Shown here in pieces: positions 26,182 through 34,221 of a stretch of 64,000 nt of DNA. Source of the DNA: Acidovorax sp. sif1233 (GTDB taxonomy: Bacteria > Pseudomonadota > Gammaproteobacteria > Burkholderiales > Burkholderiaceae_C); the NCBI RefSeq assembly GCF_019218755.1, contig NZ_JAHUWZ010000006.1, positions 248,001 through 312,000 on the forward strand, given 5' to 3'. The position numbers and the translations under genes were made by a program. Under the pieces are notes generated by a model. It was not told where the DNA came from. It did no database searches and saw nothing but the letters and a program-made list of their open reading frames with translations. Numbering within the stretch: the stretch's first letter is position 1; each line of letters opens with the position of its first letter.

Positions 26182-27462
26182 TCATCTCAGGTTCACCAGG
26201 GTGGACATCACCTGGTCTTGCGTCTTGATCGTCTGGGCGTTGGCCTGGTAGGCACGCTGCGCGGTCATCATGTTCACGAGTTCGGCCGTGAGATCGACGT
26301 TGGAGTCTTCCAGGGCGCCCGAGCGCAGGGCGCCGAAGTTGCCGTCCGTCGCGGTGCCCACCACGGGCTGGCCGGATTCAAAGGTGGCCACCCAGTTGTT
26401 GCCGCCCACAGAGGCCAGGCCCTGCGTGTTGCGGAAGCTCGACAGCGCGAGCTGCCCTTCCGCGCGGGTCACGCCGTTGGAGTAACGGGTCATGATCATC
26501 CCGTTGTTCTCGATGTTGATGCCGGTGAGCTCGCCCGTCGTGTAGCCGTCCTGGCTCAGGTTCGAGACCGCGAACTTGCTGCCGCTCTGGGAGACCTTGT
26601 CCAGGCTCACGTCAACGGTGAACGTGGGCAGGTTGTTCGGGTTGGGCGGCGTCGGATTGACGGTGAGCGGCAGCGAAAAGCCCGTGGCGGGTGGCGTGGC
26701 GGTGGGGCCGGTGATGACGCCGTTGTTGTCGAACGTGATCTGGCCGATGGGGGTGGCCACCACGGGCGGGGTGGCCGTGGGATCGTCGAGCGCGTCGTAC
26801 ACGTCCCAGGTGTTGTCCGTCGCGGTCTTCTGGAAGTACAGGCTCACCGGCTTGGCCACGCCCTGGCTGTCGAACACGTTGATGGAGGTGCCATAGGTGG
26901 CGCGCGGCGTGGCCGGGATGGGTGGCGTGGCGGCGGGGTCGCCGGCCGCGTCGGTGGCGGTGGCGGGCAGGTTGAAGGCCGCGGTGATCTTCGTCGTCTG
27001 CTTGGCCGGGATCGGCTCGGAGGTGGGGAAGACCATGGGGATGGGGTCGGTGCCCGAGCGTAGGCCGGTCACGGGGTCCACGGGGTAGCCCATCACGTTC
27101 GCGTTGTCGTTCGTGATCATGTTGCCCTCCTTGTCCAGCTTGAAGTTGCCGGAGCGGGTGTAGGCGGGCGTGCCGTCGGGCAGGGTCAGCGTGAAGAAGC
27201 CATTGCCGTTGATGGCCACGTCCAGGCTGTTGCCCGTGATCGTGAGGTTGCCCTGGGTGAACTGCTGCGAGACGGCGCCGACTTCGACGCCGATGCCCGC
27301 GTTGGTGCCGCCGGCCGAGCCGATGGCGGAAGCGACCATTTCAGCGAATTCCGCCCGCGAGGCCTTGAACCCGACGGTGTTGGAGTTGGCAATGTTGTGT
27401 CCGATGACGTCGAGGTTCTTGCTGGCGGCATTCAAGCCCGAGAGGCCTTGCTGAAAACTCAT
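26182..27462 (-). CDS. flgE: Flagellar hook protein FlgE
   Basis: 426 residues. N-terminus MSFQQGLSGLNAASKNLDVI followed by GHNIANSNTVGFKASRAEF; C-terminus NVDLTAELVNMMTAQRAYQA. It polymerises into the hook. The central part is rich in Pro/Ala/Thr with PPIPATP- and ATPPVV-type stretches, as expected for the variable outer domain. AGGAGAAC precedes the ATG. It follows flgD by 42 bp. Confidence 0.96.
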   Translation of the reverse strand: MSFQQGLSGLNAASKNLDVIGHNIANSNTVGFKASRAEFAEMVASAIGSAGGTNAGIGVEVGAVSQQFTQGNLTITGNSLDVAINGNGFFTLTLPDGTPAYTRSGNFKLDKEGNMITNDNANVMGYPVDPVTGLRSGTDPIPMVFPTSEPIPAKQTTKITAAFNLPATATDAAGDPAATPPIPATPRATYGTSINVFDSQGVAKPVSLYFQKTATDNTWDVYDALDDPTATPPVVATPIGQITFDNNGVITGPTATPPATGFSLPLTVNPTPPNPNNLPTFTVDVSLDKVSQSGSKFAVSNLSQDGYTTGELTGINIENNGMIMTRYSNGVTRAEGQLALSSFRNTQGLASVGGNNWVATFESGQPVVGTATDGNFGALRSGALEDSNVDLTAELVNMMTAQRAYQANAQTIKTQDQVMSTLVNLR

Positions 27463-27504
27463 GGTGTTCTCCTGATAGAGGCGAAGAAAGGGTTTGGGCC
27501 GGCG

Positions 27505-28158
27505 TTAGACCAGGGCCTTGATCTGGCTGTAGCTGATGGTCTTGCCGTTCGCGAGCGTCAGCTTGAGCTGGCCGTCCTCGGCGCCCGCGGCGGTGACCTT
27601 GGACAGGGACAGCGGCGTGCTCGACAGCTTGGCCGAGCCGTTGACGGCGCTGACGCGGAACTGCAGCGCATCGGTGGCGCCGGTGTATTTGCTGGCGTCC
27701 CACTCGAAGGTGTGGCGGCCCGCGGCCTTGGCGCCCAGGTCGATGGTGTCCACCACCTGGCCACCCGCGGTGGTGACCTCGATCTTCACGTTCGTGGCGG
27801 CCGAGGGCAGCTCGAAGCCGCCCTTGCCGACCTTGTCGGCCACGGCGACGCTCGAGCCTTCGGTCATCACGTTGCGGCCGATCAGCGCCGTGCCCTGCAT
27901 CACCTGCAGCGAGTTGAACTGCTCGGACATGCTCTGCATGGTCTGGTTGAGCTGCTGGATGCCGGTCACCGTGTTGATCTGCGCGATCTGCGAGGTCATC
28001 TGCGCGTTGTCCAGCGGGTTCATCGGGTCCTGGTTGTTCAGCTGCGCGACGAGCAGCTTCAGGAACCGGTCCTGCGCGGCGGCGGGGTCGGTGGCGGCGT
28101 TGGCTTTCGTGCCGGTCGCATCCGTCACGGAAGGGGCGTTGGTGGCGCTGAGGATCAT
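27505..28158 (-). CDS. flgD: Flagellar hook cap/assembly protein FlgD
   Basis: 217 residues. The conserved N-terminal block QDRFLKLLVAQLNNQDPMNP is present near residue 30, followed by DNAQMTSQIAQINTVTGIQQ. The rest is the beta-rich FLIWKF/tudor-like region (TFEWDASKY). It caps the growing hook and is not kept in the final structure. It lies 18 bp after flgC. Confidence 0.95.
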   Translation of the reverse strand: MILSATNAPSVTDATGTKANAATDPAAAQDRFLKLLVAQLNNQDPMNPLDNAQMTSQIAQINTVTGIQQLNQTMQSMSEQFNSLQVMQGTALIGRNVMTEGSSVAVADKVGKGGFELPSAATNVKIEVTTAGGQVVDTIDLGAKAAGRHTFEWDASKYTGATDALQFRVSAVNGSAKLSSTPLSLSKVTAAGAEDGQLKLTLANGKTISYSQIKALV

Positions 28159-28176
28159 GGTGGGGTCTCCCGGAAA

Positions 28177-28581
28177 TTACTGGCCCATCTGCAGGGTCTT
28201 GAGAAGCAGCGACTTGGCCGTGTTCATGACCTCGACGTTGTTCTGGTACGAACGGGAGGCGGAAATCATGTTGACCATTTCCTCCACGGCGTTGACGTTG
28301 GAGTGCGTCACGTAGCCCTGCTCGTCGGCCGAGGGGTGGGCGGGGTCGTGCACGCGGCGCCCGGGGGTGTTGCTTTCGCTGATGGCGCTCACCCGCACGC
28401 CGGCGGAGCTGTCGGCGCCCATCGGCGCGGTCTGGAACACCACCTGGCGCGCCTTGTACGCCTGGCCGTCGGGGCCGGCCACCGCATCGACATTGGCCAG
28501 ATTGCTGGCCACCACGTTGAGCCGCTGCGACTGCGCGCTGACGGCGCTGCCCGACACGCTGAAGATGGAGAACATGGACAT
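28177..28581 (-). CDS. flgC: Flagellar proximal rod protein FlgC
   Basis: 134 residues from the ATG at 28581, matching the family; the frame upstream of it is not coding. Starts MSMFSIFSVSGSAVSAQSQR, with LNVVASNLANVDAV as rod motif and NVNAVEEMVNMISASRSYQN near the end. Proximal rod component next to FlgB. Confidence 0.95.
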   Translation of the reverse strand: MSMFSIFSVSGSAVSAQSQRLNVVASNLANVDAVAGPDGQAYKARQVVFQTAPMGADSSAGVRVSAISESNTPGRRVHDPAHPSADEQGYVTHSNVNAVEEMVNMISASRSYQNNVEVMNTAKSLLLKTLQMGQ

Positions 28582-28618
28582 GGGGTGACTCGCTTTCTGC
28601 GCTGCAATGCGGTGGGCT

Positions 28619-29077
28619 TTACTGGCCCTGGATCGCGCTGAGCATGGTTTTGGCGTTGCCGTTGATGAAGCGCAGCGTGGCTTCGTAGCGCACCGCGTTG
28701 TCGACAAAGTTCGCGCGTTCCCGGTCCAGGTCCACCGTGTTGTTGTCCAGGCTCGGCTGCGCCTGCACGGAATAGCCCAGTGCGCCGGGGGCGCCAGTGC
28801 CCGTGCTGGCCGCGGGCAGTGGAATGTGGCGGGGGTCTGTGGCGCCCTTGGCCCCCAGGTTGCCCGTGGTGCCCACGGAGCCTGCGGTGGCGAGGCGGGT
28901 TACGCCCGATCCGGACCCCGTGGCTTCGCGCATCGCGTCGCCAAAGCTGAAATCGCGTGCCACGTAGCCCGGGGTGTCGGCGTTGGCGATGTTGCTGGCG
29001 ATGGCGCGCTGGCGCTCGGCACGCAGCGTCAGCGCGTTGCCGTGAAAGTCCAGCCGGTTGGTCATCTTGTCAAGCAT
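28619..29077 (-). CDS. flgB: Flagellar proximal rod protein FlgB
   Basis: 152 residues. Contains FHGNALTLRAERQRAIASNI and ANADTPGYVARDF, the FlgB rod motif; the C-terminus has ERANFVDNAVRYEATLRFIN. First gene of the minus-strand flg run, divergent from flgA across 213 bp. A FlhDC-type or sigma-70 promoter would be expected in that gap, but no convincing box could be named. Confidence 0.95.
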   Translation of the reverse strand: MLDKMTNRLDFHGNALTLRAERQRAIASNIANADTPGYVARDFSFGDAMREATGSGSGVTRLATAGSVGTTGNLGAKGATDPRHIPLPAASTGTGAPGALGYSVQAQPSLDNNTVDLDRERANFVDNAVRYEATLRFINGNAKTMLSAIQGQ

Positions 29078-29290
29078 GGTTGCCTCACACCCTGGGTTGC
29101 AATGGCGCCGGGCAGGGGGCTTTCCGGCGTGGCTTGATTATGGAAACCGTGGCTTTTTTCTAAAGCGCGAAGAACGAGGAAATGGGCGCGCAGTTTCGGG
29201 TTTTGCGCTGTGCCCGGCTGCCTATAGTTCCAGTCGTGAAATAGTCTTTGCCGCCCTGCGCGGGAAGACGCGCGACGCCCAGGAGGCCCC

Positions 29291-30082
29291 ATGCCATCGA
29301 TCTTTTCTTCCCGTTTCGTCCGAGCCTGCGCGCAGGCTGTGTCCTTGCGCGGGCAGGTGGCCGCGCACCGCGCACTGGCGGGCGTGGCGCTGGCGGCCGC
29401 TGTGGCCGGCGGCAGCGGCGCCGCGTTCGCGCAGGCCGCCGCCGATCCCGCGGCCGACCTGGGGCCGCTGACCCAGCGCTGGCTGGACGATGCGATGTCG
29501 CGCAACCAGCCTGCGGGGCTCCCCTTGCGGATGGAAGTGAGCGTTGGCTCACTGGATTCCAGGCTGCGGCTGGCGCCGTGTGCGCGGGTTGAGCCCTATC
29601 TGCCGGCCGGCGCGCGGCTGTGGGGGCGTACGCGCCTAGGACTGCGCTGCGTGGAGGGGCAGACCGCATGGAACGTGTATCTTCCGGTGACCGTCAAGGC
29701 CTTTGGCCCCGCCTGGGTGCTGATCAACCCCGTGGCTCCTGGCGCCATCCTCACGGCCAACGATGCGACGCAGGCCGAGGTGGACTGGGCCGAGGAGTCG
29801 GCGGCCGTCATGGCCAATCCGGAGCTGTGGGTCGGGCAGGTGGCCGCCCGTCAGCTGGTTGCCGGGCAGACTTTGCGCCAGACCATGGTGCGGGCCCCGC
29901 ATCTTTTCCGGGCAGGGGCCCAGGTCAAGGTGGTCGCGCAGGGGCCGGGCTATGCCGTGACATCGGCCGGCCAGGCAATGTCGGCAGGGGCAGCGGGGCA
30001 GATTGTTCGCATCCGCATGGATAATGGCCGCGTTGTCAGTGGAACTGTGAATGAGACTGGGACAGTGGTCGTGGCTCTTTGA
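29291..30082 (+). CDS. flgA: Flagellar P-ring assembly chaperone FlgA
   Basis: 263 residues. An N-terminal signal peptide is visible (ALAGVALAAAVAGGSGAAFA, cut near residue 52, a rather long leader), so it acts in the periplasm. The C-terminal SAF-type domain shows AGAILTANDATQAEVDW, RQLVAGQTLRQTMVRAPHLF and GQIVRIRMDNGRVVSGTV, as in FlgA. It helps FlgI assemble. GGAGG precedes the ATG. First gene of the plus-strand flgAMN group. Confidence 0.92.
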   Translation: MPSIFSSRFVRACAQAVSLRGQVAAHRALAGVALAAAVAGGSGAAFAQAAADPAADLGPLTQRWLDDAMSRNQPAGLPLRMEVSVGSLDSRLRLAPCARVEPYLPAGARLWGRTRLGLRCVEGQTAWNVYLPVTVKAFGPAWVLINPVAPGAILTANDATQAEVDWAEESAAVMANPELWVGQVAARQLVAGQTLRQTMVRAPHLFRAGAQVKVVAQGPGYAVTSAGQAMSAGAAGQIVRIRMDNGRVVSGTVNETGTVVVAL

Positions 30083-30091
30083 TGACGCTGT

Positions 30092-30099
30092 GGCGATAA
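30092..30099 (+). promoter_or_regulatory. Possible FliA-type -10 element upstream of flgM
   Basis: GGCGATAA matches the sigma-28 -10 consensus GCCGATAA at seven of eight positions, 77 bp before the flgM ATG. The -35 position (30073-30080, GGCTCTTT) matches poorly. flgM is often under FliA control in other bacteria, but this is a weak candidate. Confidence 0.3.
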
Positions 30100-30175
30100 A
30101 TGGCTAAAGTCCGGGCCAAAAGGGTCGAAAACATTGCTACTGTGCCCCACATCAAGCGGGGTGGTGGAGAGAGCG

Positions 30176-30496
30176 ATGAAGATTGGTCAAAAACCGGAAC
30201 TCCCGGGCGCCTTGGCGCAGACGGGGCCTGCCAAGCAGGCCAAAAGTCCTGCCAGCGCTGCTGAAGGAGCCGCCAAGGACGCAGCGGCCGTGTCAACCGC
30301 CGGTGTGCCCGTCACGGTGTCCACCGCAGCCCGCGCACTGGACCAGACGGCCCGTTCCACGGGCGATTTCGATGCCGGCAAGGTCAAGGCCGTGCGCACG
30401 GCCATCGAAAAAGGCGCGTTCTCGGTGGATGCCGAGGCCATTGCCGACAAGATGCTCACCAACGCCCAGGAAATCCTCTCCCGCTCCCGCGGCTGA
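30176..30496 (+). CDS. flgM: Anti-sigma-28 factor FlgM
   Basis: 106 residues from an ATG with GGAGA upstream. The FliA-binding C-terminal region is clear: KVKAVRTAIEKGAFSVDAEA then IADKMLTNAQEIL. The N-terminal half is Ala/Lys-rich and probably disordered. FlgM holds FliA inactive until the hook is complete, then is exported. It lies 93 bp after flgA and before flgN. Confidence 0.92.
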   Translation: MKIGQKPELPGALAQTGPAKQAKSPASAAEGAAKDAAAVSTAGVPVTVSTAARALDQTARSTGDFDAGKVKAVRTAIEKGAFSVDAEAIADKMLTNAQEILSRSRG

Positions 30497-30544
30497 TCCC
30501 ACAGCTCGCTTGGCAGCCAGATGCCATCCAGCGCACAATGGGCC

Positions 30545-30919
30545 ATGTCGCTGGAAGAATCCCTCTCGGCTGTTGAACAGCTGATCGAAAAAGTCTCCGC
30601 CGCCCTTCTTGCGGCAGATCCCCCATCCCTTGAGAAAAACAGCATGGCCTTGCGGGATGCTGCGGCCCAGTTCGCGCGCGTCCTGGAGCAGGCGGCGGCC
30701 CGGGGCCTGCCTTTGCCCGCGCAGTTGCAAAAGAGGGTGGATGCCATCGGCGACATGCTCGCCAATCACCGCGAGGGCCTCGCCCGCCTGTCCGCCAACG
30801 CCGACCGCCAGGTTGCCAGCCTGCTGCCCCAGGCCGGCTCCCCCGCCACCTATGGCGACGGCCGCGGCGCCCAGCCCGGCAAGCCCGGCGTGGCACGGAT
30901 CTACAAGTCGGCGGGCTGA
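30545..30919 (+). CDS. flgN: FlgK/FlgL export chaperone FlgN
   Basis: 124 residues from MSLEESLSAVEQLIEKVSAA. Mostly helical with SLEKNSMALRDAAAQFARVL; the C-terminus ends GKPGVARIYKSAG, resembling the exposed tail of other FlgN proteins. It would bind FlgK and FlgL in the cytosol before export. An in-frame ATG at 30521 would add eight residues; neither start has a strong ribosome binding site. Confidence 0.85.
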   Translation: MSLEESLSAVEQLIEKVSAALLAADPPSLEKNSMALRDAAAQFARVLEQAAARGLPLPAQLQKRVDAIGDMLANHREGLARLSANADRQVASLLPQAGSPATYGDGRGAQPGKPGVARIYKSAG

Positions 30920-31102
30920 GTCGAGTCGCAACTCAAAAAAGATAGCTACCAGCGCTTGAGCTACCTGCGTTTGAATGGCCAAACCGGCTTGATCCAACGC
31001 AAGTCAAGCGCAAGCAGCTATCCCATCGATAGCGAACCGGGGTCAGTACGTCGGAGTTCGGCCTTGCGCAATGGCCGTCGAAACGGTCGCAGCCCAATAC
31101 CA

Positions 31103-31181
31103 GTGCCACCGTGGATCTGGCTTCGCCAGTCCAGGGGTGGCGTCCCCCTCAGGGGGAAGGCGCCGCAGGCGACTCAGGGGG
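31103..31181 (-). repeat. Structured 3' repeat, family A copy 5
   Basis: Downstream of fliA on the minus strand. It shows CCCCCTGAGTCGCC, a CCCCCTGAGGGGG palindrome, outer stem GCCACC/GGTGGC and inner hairpin CTGGC-GAA-GCCAG. A family B repeat lies beside it (about 30936-31030) in the 282-bp gap between convergent flgN and fliA. Confidence 0.85.
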
Positions 31182-31201
31182 AGCCATGGCCTCAGGGAGC
31201 C

Positions 31202-31918
31202 CTAATGCGCCCGCATCTTGGCACGCAAGCGGGCGATGGACTGGCTATGCAGCTGGCACACCCGTGACTCGGTAACCCCCAGCACGGCCGCGATCTCTTT
31301 GAGATTCATGTCGTGCTCGTAGTACATGCCCATGATGTGCTGCTCGCGCTCGGGCAGGCTCTTGATGGCGTTGACCAGGGACATCTTGAGCCGCTGGTCG
31401 CGCAGCAATTCCATGGGGTCGGCATCGCCGTCGGCAACATGGCGGTCCAGGAAACCGTCGTCGTCCTCGTTGCCGTGTGTCATGTCTTCCAGGTACACCA
31501 GCTGCGTGCCCCGCACCTTGCCCAGCAGGTTCTGGTAGTCCGCCAGGTTCATGCCCATTTCACTGGCGATCTCGGATTCGAGCGGGCTGCGACCGAGTTT
31601 CTGCTCCAGCCGTTGCACGGCGTGCTCGATGTCTTTCTGGCTCTTGCGCGAGCTGCGGGACATCCAGTCGCCCTCGCGCAACTCGTCGAGCATGGCGCCG
31701 CGGATGCGCTGGGTCGCGAAGGTCTCGAACTGCACGCCCTGGGCGGCTTCGTAGCGCGAGAGTGCTTCCGCCAGGCCCATCATGCCGACCTGGATCAAAT
31801 CGTCCAGCTCCACGTTGGGCGGCAGCTTGGCGATCATGTGGTGCGCAATCCTTCGCACCAGCGGGACGTGCTGGCGGATCAGCGCATCACGATCGAGCTG
31901 GCCTTTGGCGGTGTACAT
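31202..31918 (-). CDS. fliA: Flagellar sigma factor FliA (sigma-28)
   Basis: 238 residues from the ATG at 31918, giving MYTAKGQLDRDALIRQHVPL, which matches the usual start. Region 2 is seen in ELDDLIQVGMMGLAEALSRY and TFATQRIRGAMLDELR; region 4 in VTESRVCQLHSQSIARLR. It directs RNA polymerase to late flagellar promoters of the TAAA-N15-GCCGATAA type. The upstream FlhG-position gene ends 4 bp before the ATG. A longer start at a TTG (31939) is less likely. Confidence 0.95.
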   Translation of the reverse strand: MYTAKGQLDRDALIRQHVPLVRRIAHHMIAKLPPNVELDDLIQVGMMGLAEALSRYEAAQGVQFETFATQRIRGAMLDELREGDWMSRSSRKSQKDIEHAVQRLEQKLGRSPLESEIASEMGMNLADYQNLLGKVRGTQLVYLEDMTHGNEDDDGFLDRHVADGDADPMELLRDQRLKMSLVNAIKSLPEREQHIMGMYYEHDMNLKEIAAVLGVTESRVCQLHSQSIARLRAKMRAH

Positions 31919-31922
31919 CAGA

Positions 31923-32720
31923 TCAGTGGCTCCGGACAAAATGCGCAGGCATGCCTGTCAAGTTGCTGGGTGGCAGCGCAGTCAGCGATTCACTGATAGT
32001 GCCCGCATTTTCCAGTAGTTGCAAGGCCAGGCGCTGGAGGTCCTGGGGGTTCTGCGTGGCGATGGTGGTCGTGCGCACCGGGCCACCCAGGTGGCGCTCC
32101 GCGCAGTCCTGCAGGGTCAGCAGCGCGTGCTGTGTCTTGCGCCGTTCGGCGGCGGTGTTGCCGCGCAGCAAGGCCGCCACCATGCAGGGCAGGGTCGTGT
32201 GCAGGGCGATCTGCTTGAGGCTCTTGTAGCTGGTCAGCACGCCGGCCGATCCGTCGCCCATCACCACCAGCGGTATGGTGGACGTGTGCGTCAGCAGCGG
32301 CCCGAGCGTGGCCGCAGGCGCGTGCAGCACGATCAACCCGTAGGTCCGGAAATAGGGCAGCAGGCTGGGCAGGGGTGCCGTTTCATTGCGGCTGGCTTCC
32401 CGGCTGATGCGCAGAAGGCCCTTGGCTGCCGGAATCACCGCCAGCGAGGAGGCCATGGCCCCCATGTTCAGGGCGACACCCTCGTTCCAGGGCGCCTGTT
32501 GCAGCAGGTGCAGCAGCCCCGGGCTGTCGTCCGTCTCCTGGGCGGTGCCGTCGAGCACCACCACCGGGTAGCCCAGGCGCTGCAGGCTCGCGCAGATCTG
32601 CCACAGCGTCTCCAGCCCGGTGCCCGCGTTGTCCTGGCTGGCGACCGCCACCACCCGCAGTTCCGACTGCGGGGTGAAGCTGTGCAGGCCTGCCGCCTGG
32701 TGAAAGCCGATATCAAGCAT
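31923..32720 (-). CDS. FlhG-position MinD-like protein lacking a P-loop
   Basis: 265 residues between flhF and fliA, where FlhG (a MinD-type ATPase that limits flagellar number) normally lies. The start ELRVVAVASQDNAGTGLETL aligns in style with the first strand of MinD/FlhG, but the KGGVGKT-type Walker A motif is replaced by SQDNAGTGLETLW. Later strands (RLGYPVVVLDG, YGLIVLHAP, STIPLVVMGDG) still look like a P-loop fold. It overlaps flhF by 8 bp. Probably a degenerate, non-ATP-hydrolysing FlhG relative; the alternative is an unrelated Rossmann-like protein. Confidence 0.6.
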   Translation of the reverse strand: MLDIGFHQAAGLHSFTPQSELRVVAVASQDNAGTGLETLWQICASLQRLGYPVVVLDGTAQETDDSPGLLHLLQQAPWNEGVALNMGAMASSLAVIPAAKGLLRISREASRNETAPLPSLLPYFRTYGLIVLHAPAATLGPLLTHTSTIPLVVMGDGSAGVLTSYKSLKQIALHTTLPCMVAALLRGNTAAERRKTQHALLTLQDCAERHLGGPVRTTTIATQNPQDLQRLALQLLENAGTISESLTALPPSNLTGMPAHFVRSH

Positions 32721-34221
32721 CGACCAGCCCCCGTTCGTTCATGGTGTCGGGCGAATGCGAGAAGAAGAAGTTCAGGTCGGTTGCCTTGGGGTCGAAAGCC
32801 GACTTGGCGGGAGCGCGCATGGAGGTGCTGATGAGCTTGTGCGCATCGGCACGCTCCCAGTCTTCCGGCACGCGCTGGCCGTTGGTCACGCCGCGCAGCA
32901 CCATCTGGTGGCGGATCAGTGCGTCGATGGCCGGGCCGAGTTTCACGGCTTCGTCCACCTTGGACAGGATGGCCTGCTGGGAGCCTTCGGTCTTGAACGC
33001 CGTGAGCACATCGTCGAGCGTGTCGCCATGGCAGCCCGCGTTGAGCACCAGCAGGCGGTTCACATGGGGCAGGTCCAGCACGTCGAGCATGTCGCGCTTG
33101 CGCGGGTCGCGCGGGGCCACGCCCGTGGTGTCGATGAGCACCATCTTCTTGCCCGACAGCAGGCCCAGCAGGTCCTGCAGCGCGGCGCGGTCGTGGGCCA
33201 GGTGGGCGACGATGCCCAGCATGCGGCCGTAGGTGCGCAGCTGCTCGTGGGCTCCCACACGGTAGGTGTCCAGCGTGATCAGGCCCACGCTGCCGGGGCC
33301 GTGGATGCGCGCGCACATCGCGGCCAGCTTGGCGGTGGTGGTGGTCTTGCCCACGCCGGTGGAGCCCACCAGCGCGAAGATGCCGCCTTGTTCGTACAGC
33401 GGGGGTTCGGCCAGGTCGGTCCTGAGGTTGCGCTCCAGCACCTCCATGAGCCAGCGCACGGATTCGGCGGCCGACAGCTCCTCGGGCATGCGCTCGAGCA
33501 CGGCACGGGCCAGGGAAGGGGAGTAGCCGGCGCGGATCATCTTGAGCATGAGGTTGGACTGGATGGGGTTCTGCCGCGCCTGCCCCAGCCACGCCAGGGT
33601 GTTGAAACGGTCCTCGATCAGTTCCTTCATCGCGTGCAGCTCGCTCATCACGCTCTGCTGGTTGGCGGCCGATTGCACGGCGCTGCTCACCGCGGGCTCC
33701 TGCCGGCGGCGTGGCGGCTCGGGCGGGATGTCCATGGGGATGGTGCGCAGCGGGTTGTGGCGCGCCACGGCGGGCGCGGGCATGCGTTCACGTTCCGGCT
33801 CCTGGTCGCGGCTGCGCTCCGACAAGGTTTGTGGTTCGGCCGGGCCATTGAGCGCCTCGTGGCGGCGGCGCAGCATGCGCTCGCGCACATAGTCCTGGAA
33901 CGACAGCGTGCTCATCGCCAACTGCTCGGTGTCTTCCTCCACCGCGTTGCGGCCCAGGGTGCTGGCGGCGGCTGCTGCTGCTGCCTGGCTTGCGCGCTGG
34001 GGCGCGCTGCGCGCCGGTGTGGGGGCCAGCAAGGGCGGGTTGGCGGACGGGCCCGCGCCACCACCGTCCAGCGCCGAGAGCGTGTCCTCGGCCGTGGCCA
34101 CGACTTCGACGCCGTTGGCCGTGGGGCGGTTGGACAGGATCAATGTGCCGTCACCAAAGGCCATGCGCGCTTTGGCCAGAGCCTCCCGGGATGTGGGAGC
34201 GTGGAAGCGTTTGATGTTCAT
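32713..34221 (-). CDS. flhF: Flagellar SRP-like GTPase FlhF
   Basis: 502 residues. N-terminal MNIKRFHAPTSREALAKARM and a long Ala/Arg-rich basic region precede the NG domain; the P-loop VGSTGVGKTTTTAKLAAMCA is near residue 285, followed by SVGLITLDTYRVGAHEQL and VLIDTTGVAPRD. It sets the place and number of polar flagella. Its ATG overlaps the flhA stop (ATGA). Confidence 0.95.
   Translation of the reverse strand: MNIKRFHAPTSREALAKARMAFGDGTLILSNRPTANGVEVVATAEDTLSALDGGGAGPSANPPLLAPTPARSAPQRASQAAAAAAASTLGRNAVEEDTEQLAMSTLSFQDYVRERMLRRRHEALNGPAEPQTLSERSRDQEPERERMPAPAVARHNPLRTIPMDIPPEPPRRRQEPAVSSAVQSAANQQSVMSELHAMKELIEDRFNTLAWLGQARQNPIQSNLMLKMIRAGYSPSLARAVLERMPEELSAAESVRWLMEVLERNLRTDLAEPPLYEQGGIFALVGSTGVGKTTTTAKLAAMCARIHGPGSVGLITLDTYRVGAHEQLRTYGRMLGIVAHLAHDRAALQDLLGLLSGKKMVLIDTTGVAPRDPRKRDMLDVLDLPHVNRLLVLNAGCHGDTLDDVLTAFKTEGSQQAILSKVDEAVKLGPAIDALIRHQMVLRGVTNGQRVPEDWERADAHKLISTSMRAPAKSAFDPKATDLNFFFSHSPDTMNERGLVDA

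Noticed and set aside
24398-26251. 617-codon plus-strand frame opposite flgG/flgF
   Set aside because: His/Gly/Arg-rich translation with no motif; an antisense shadow of conserved rod genes in GC-rich DNA.
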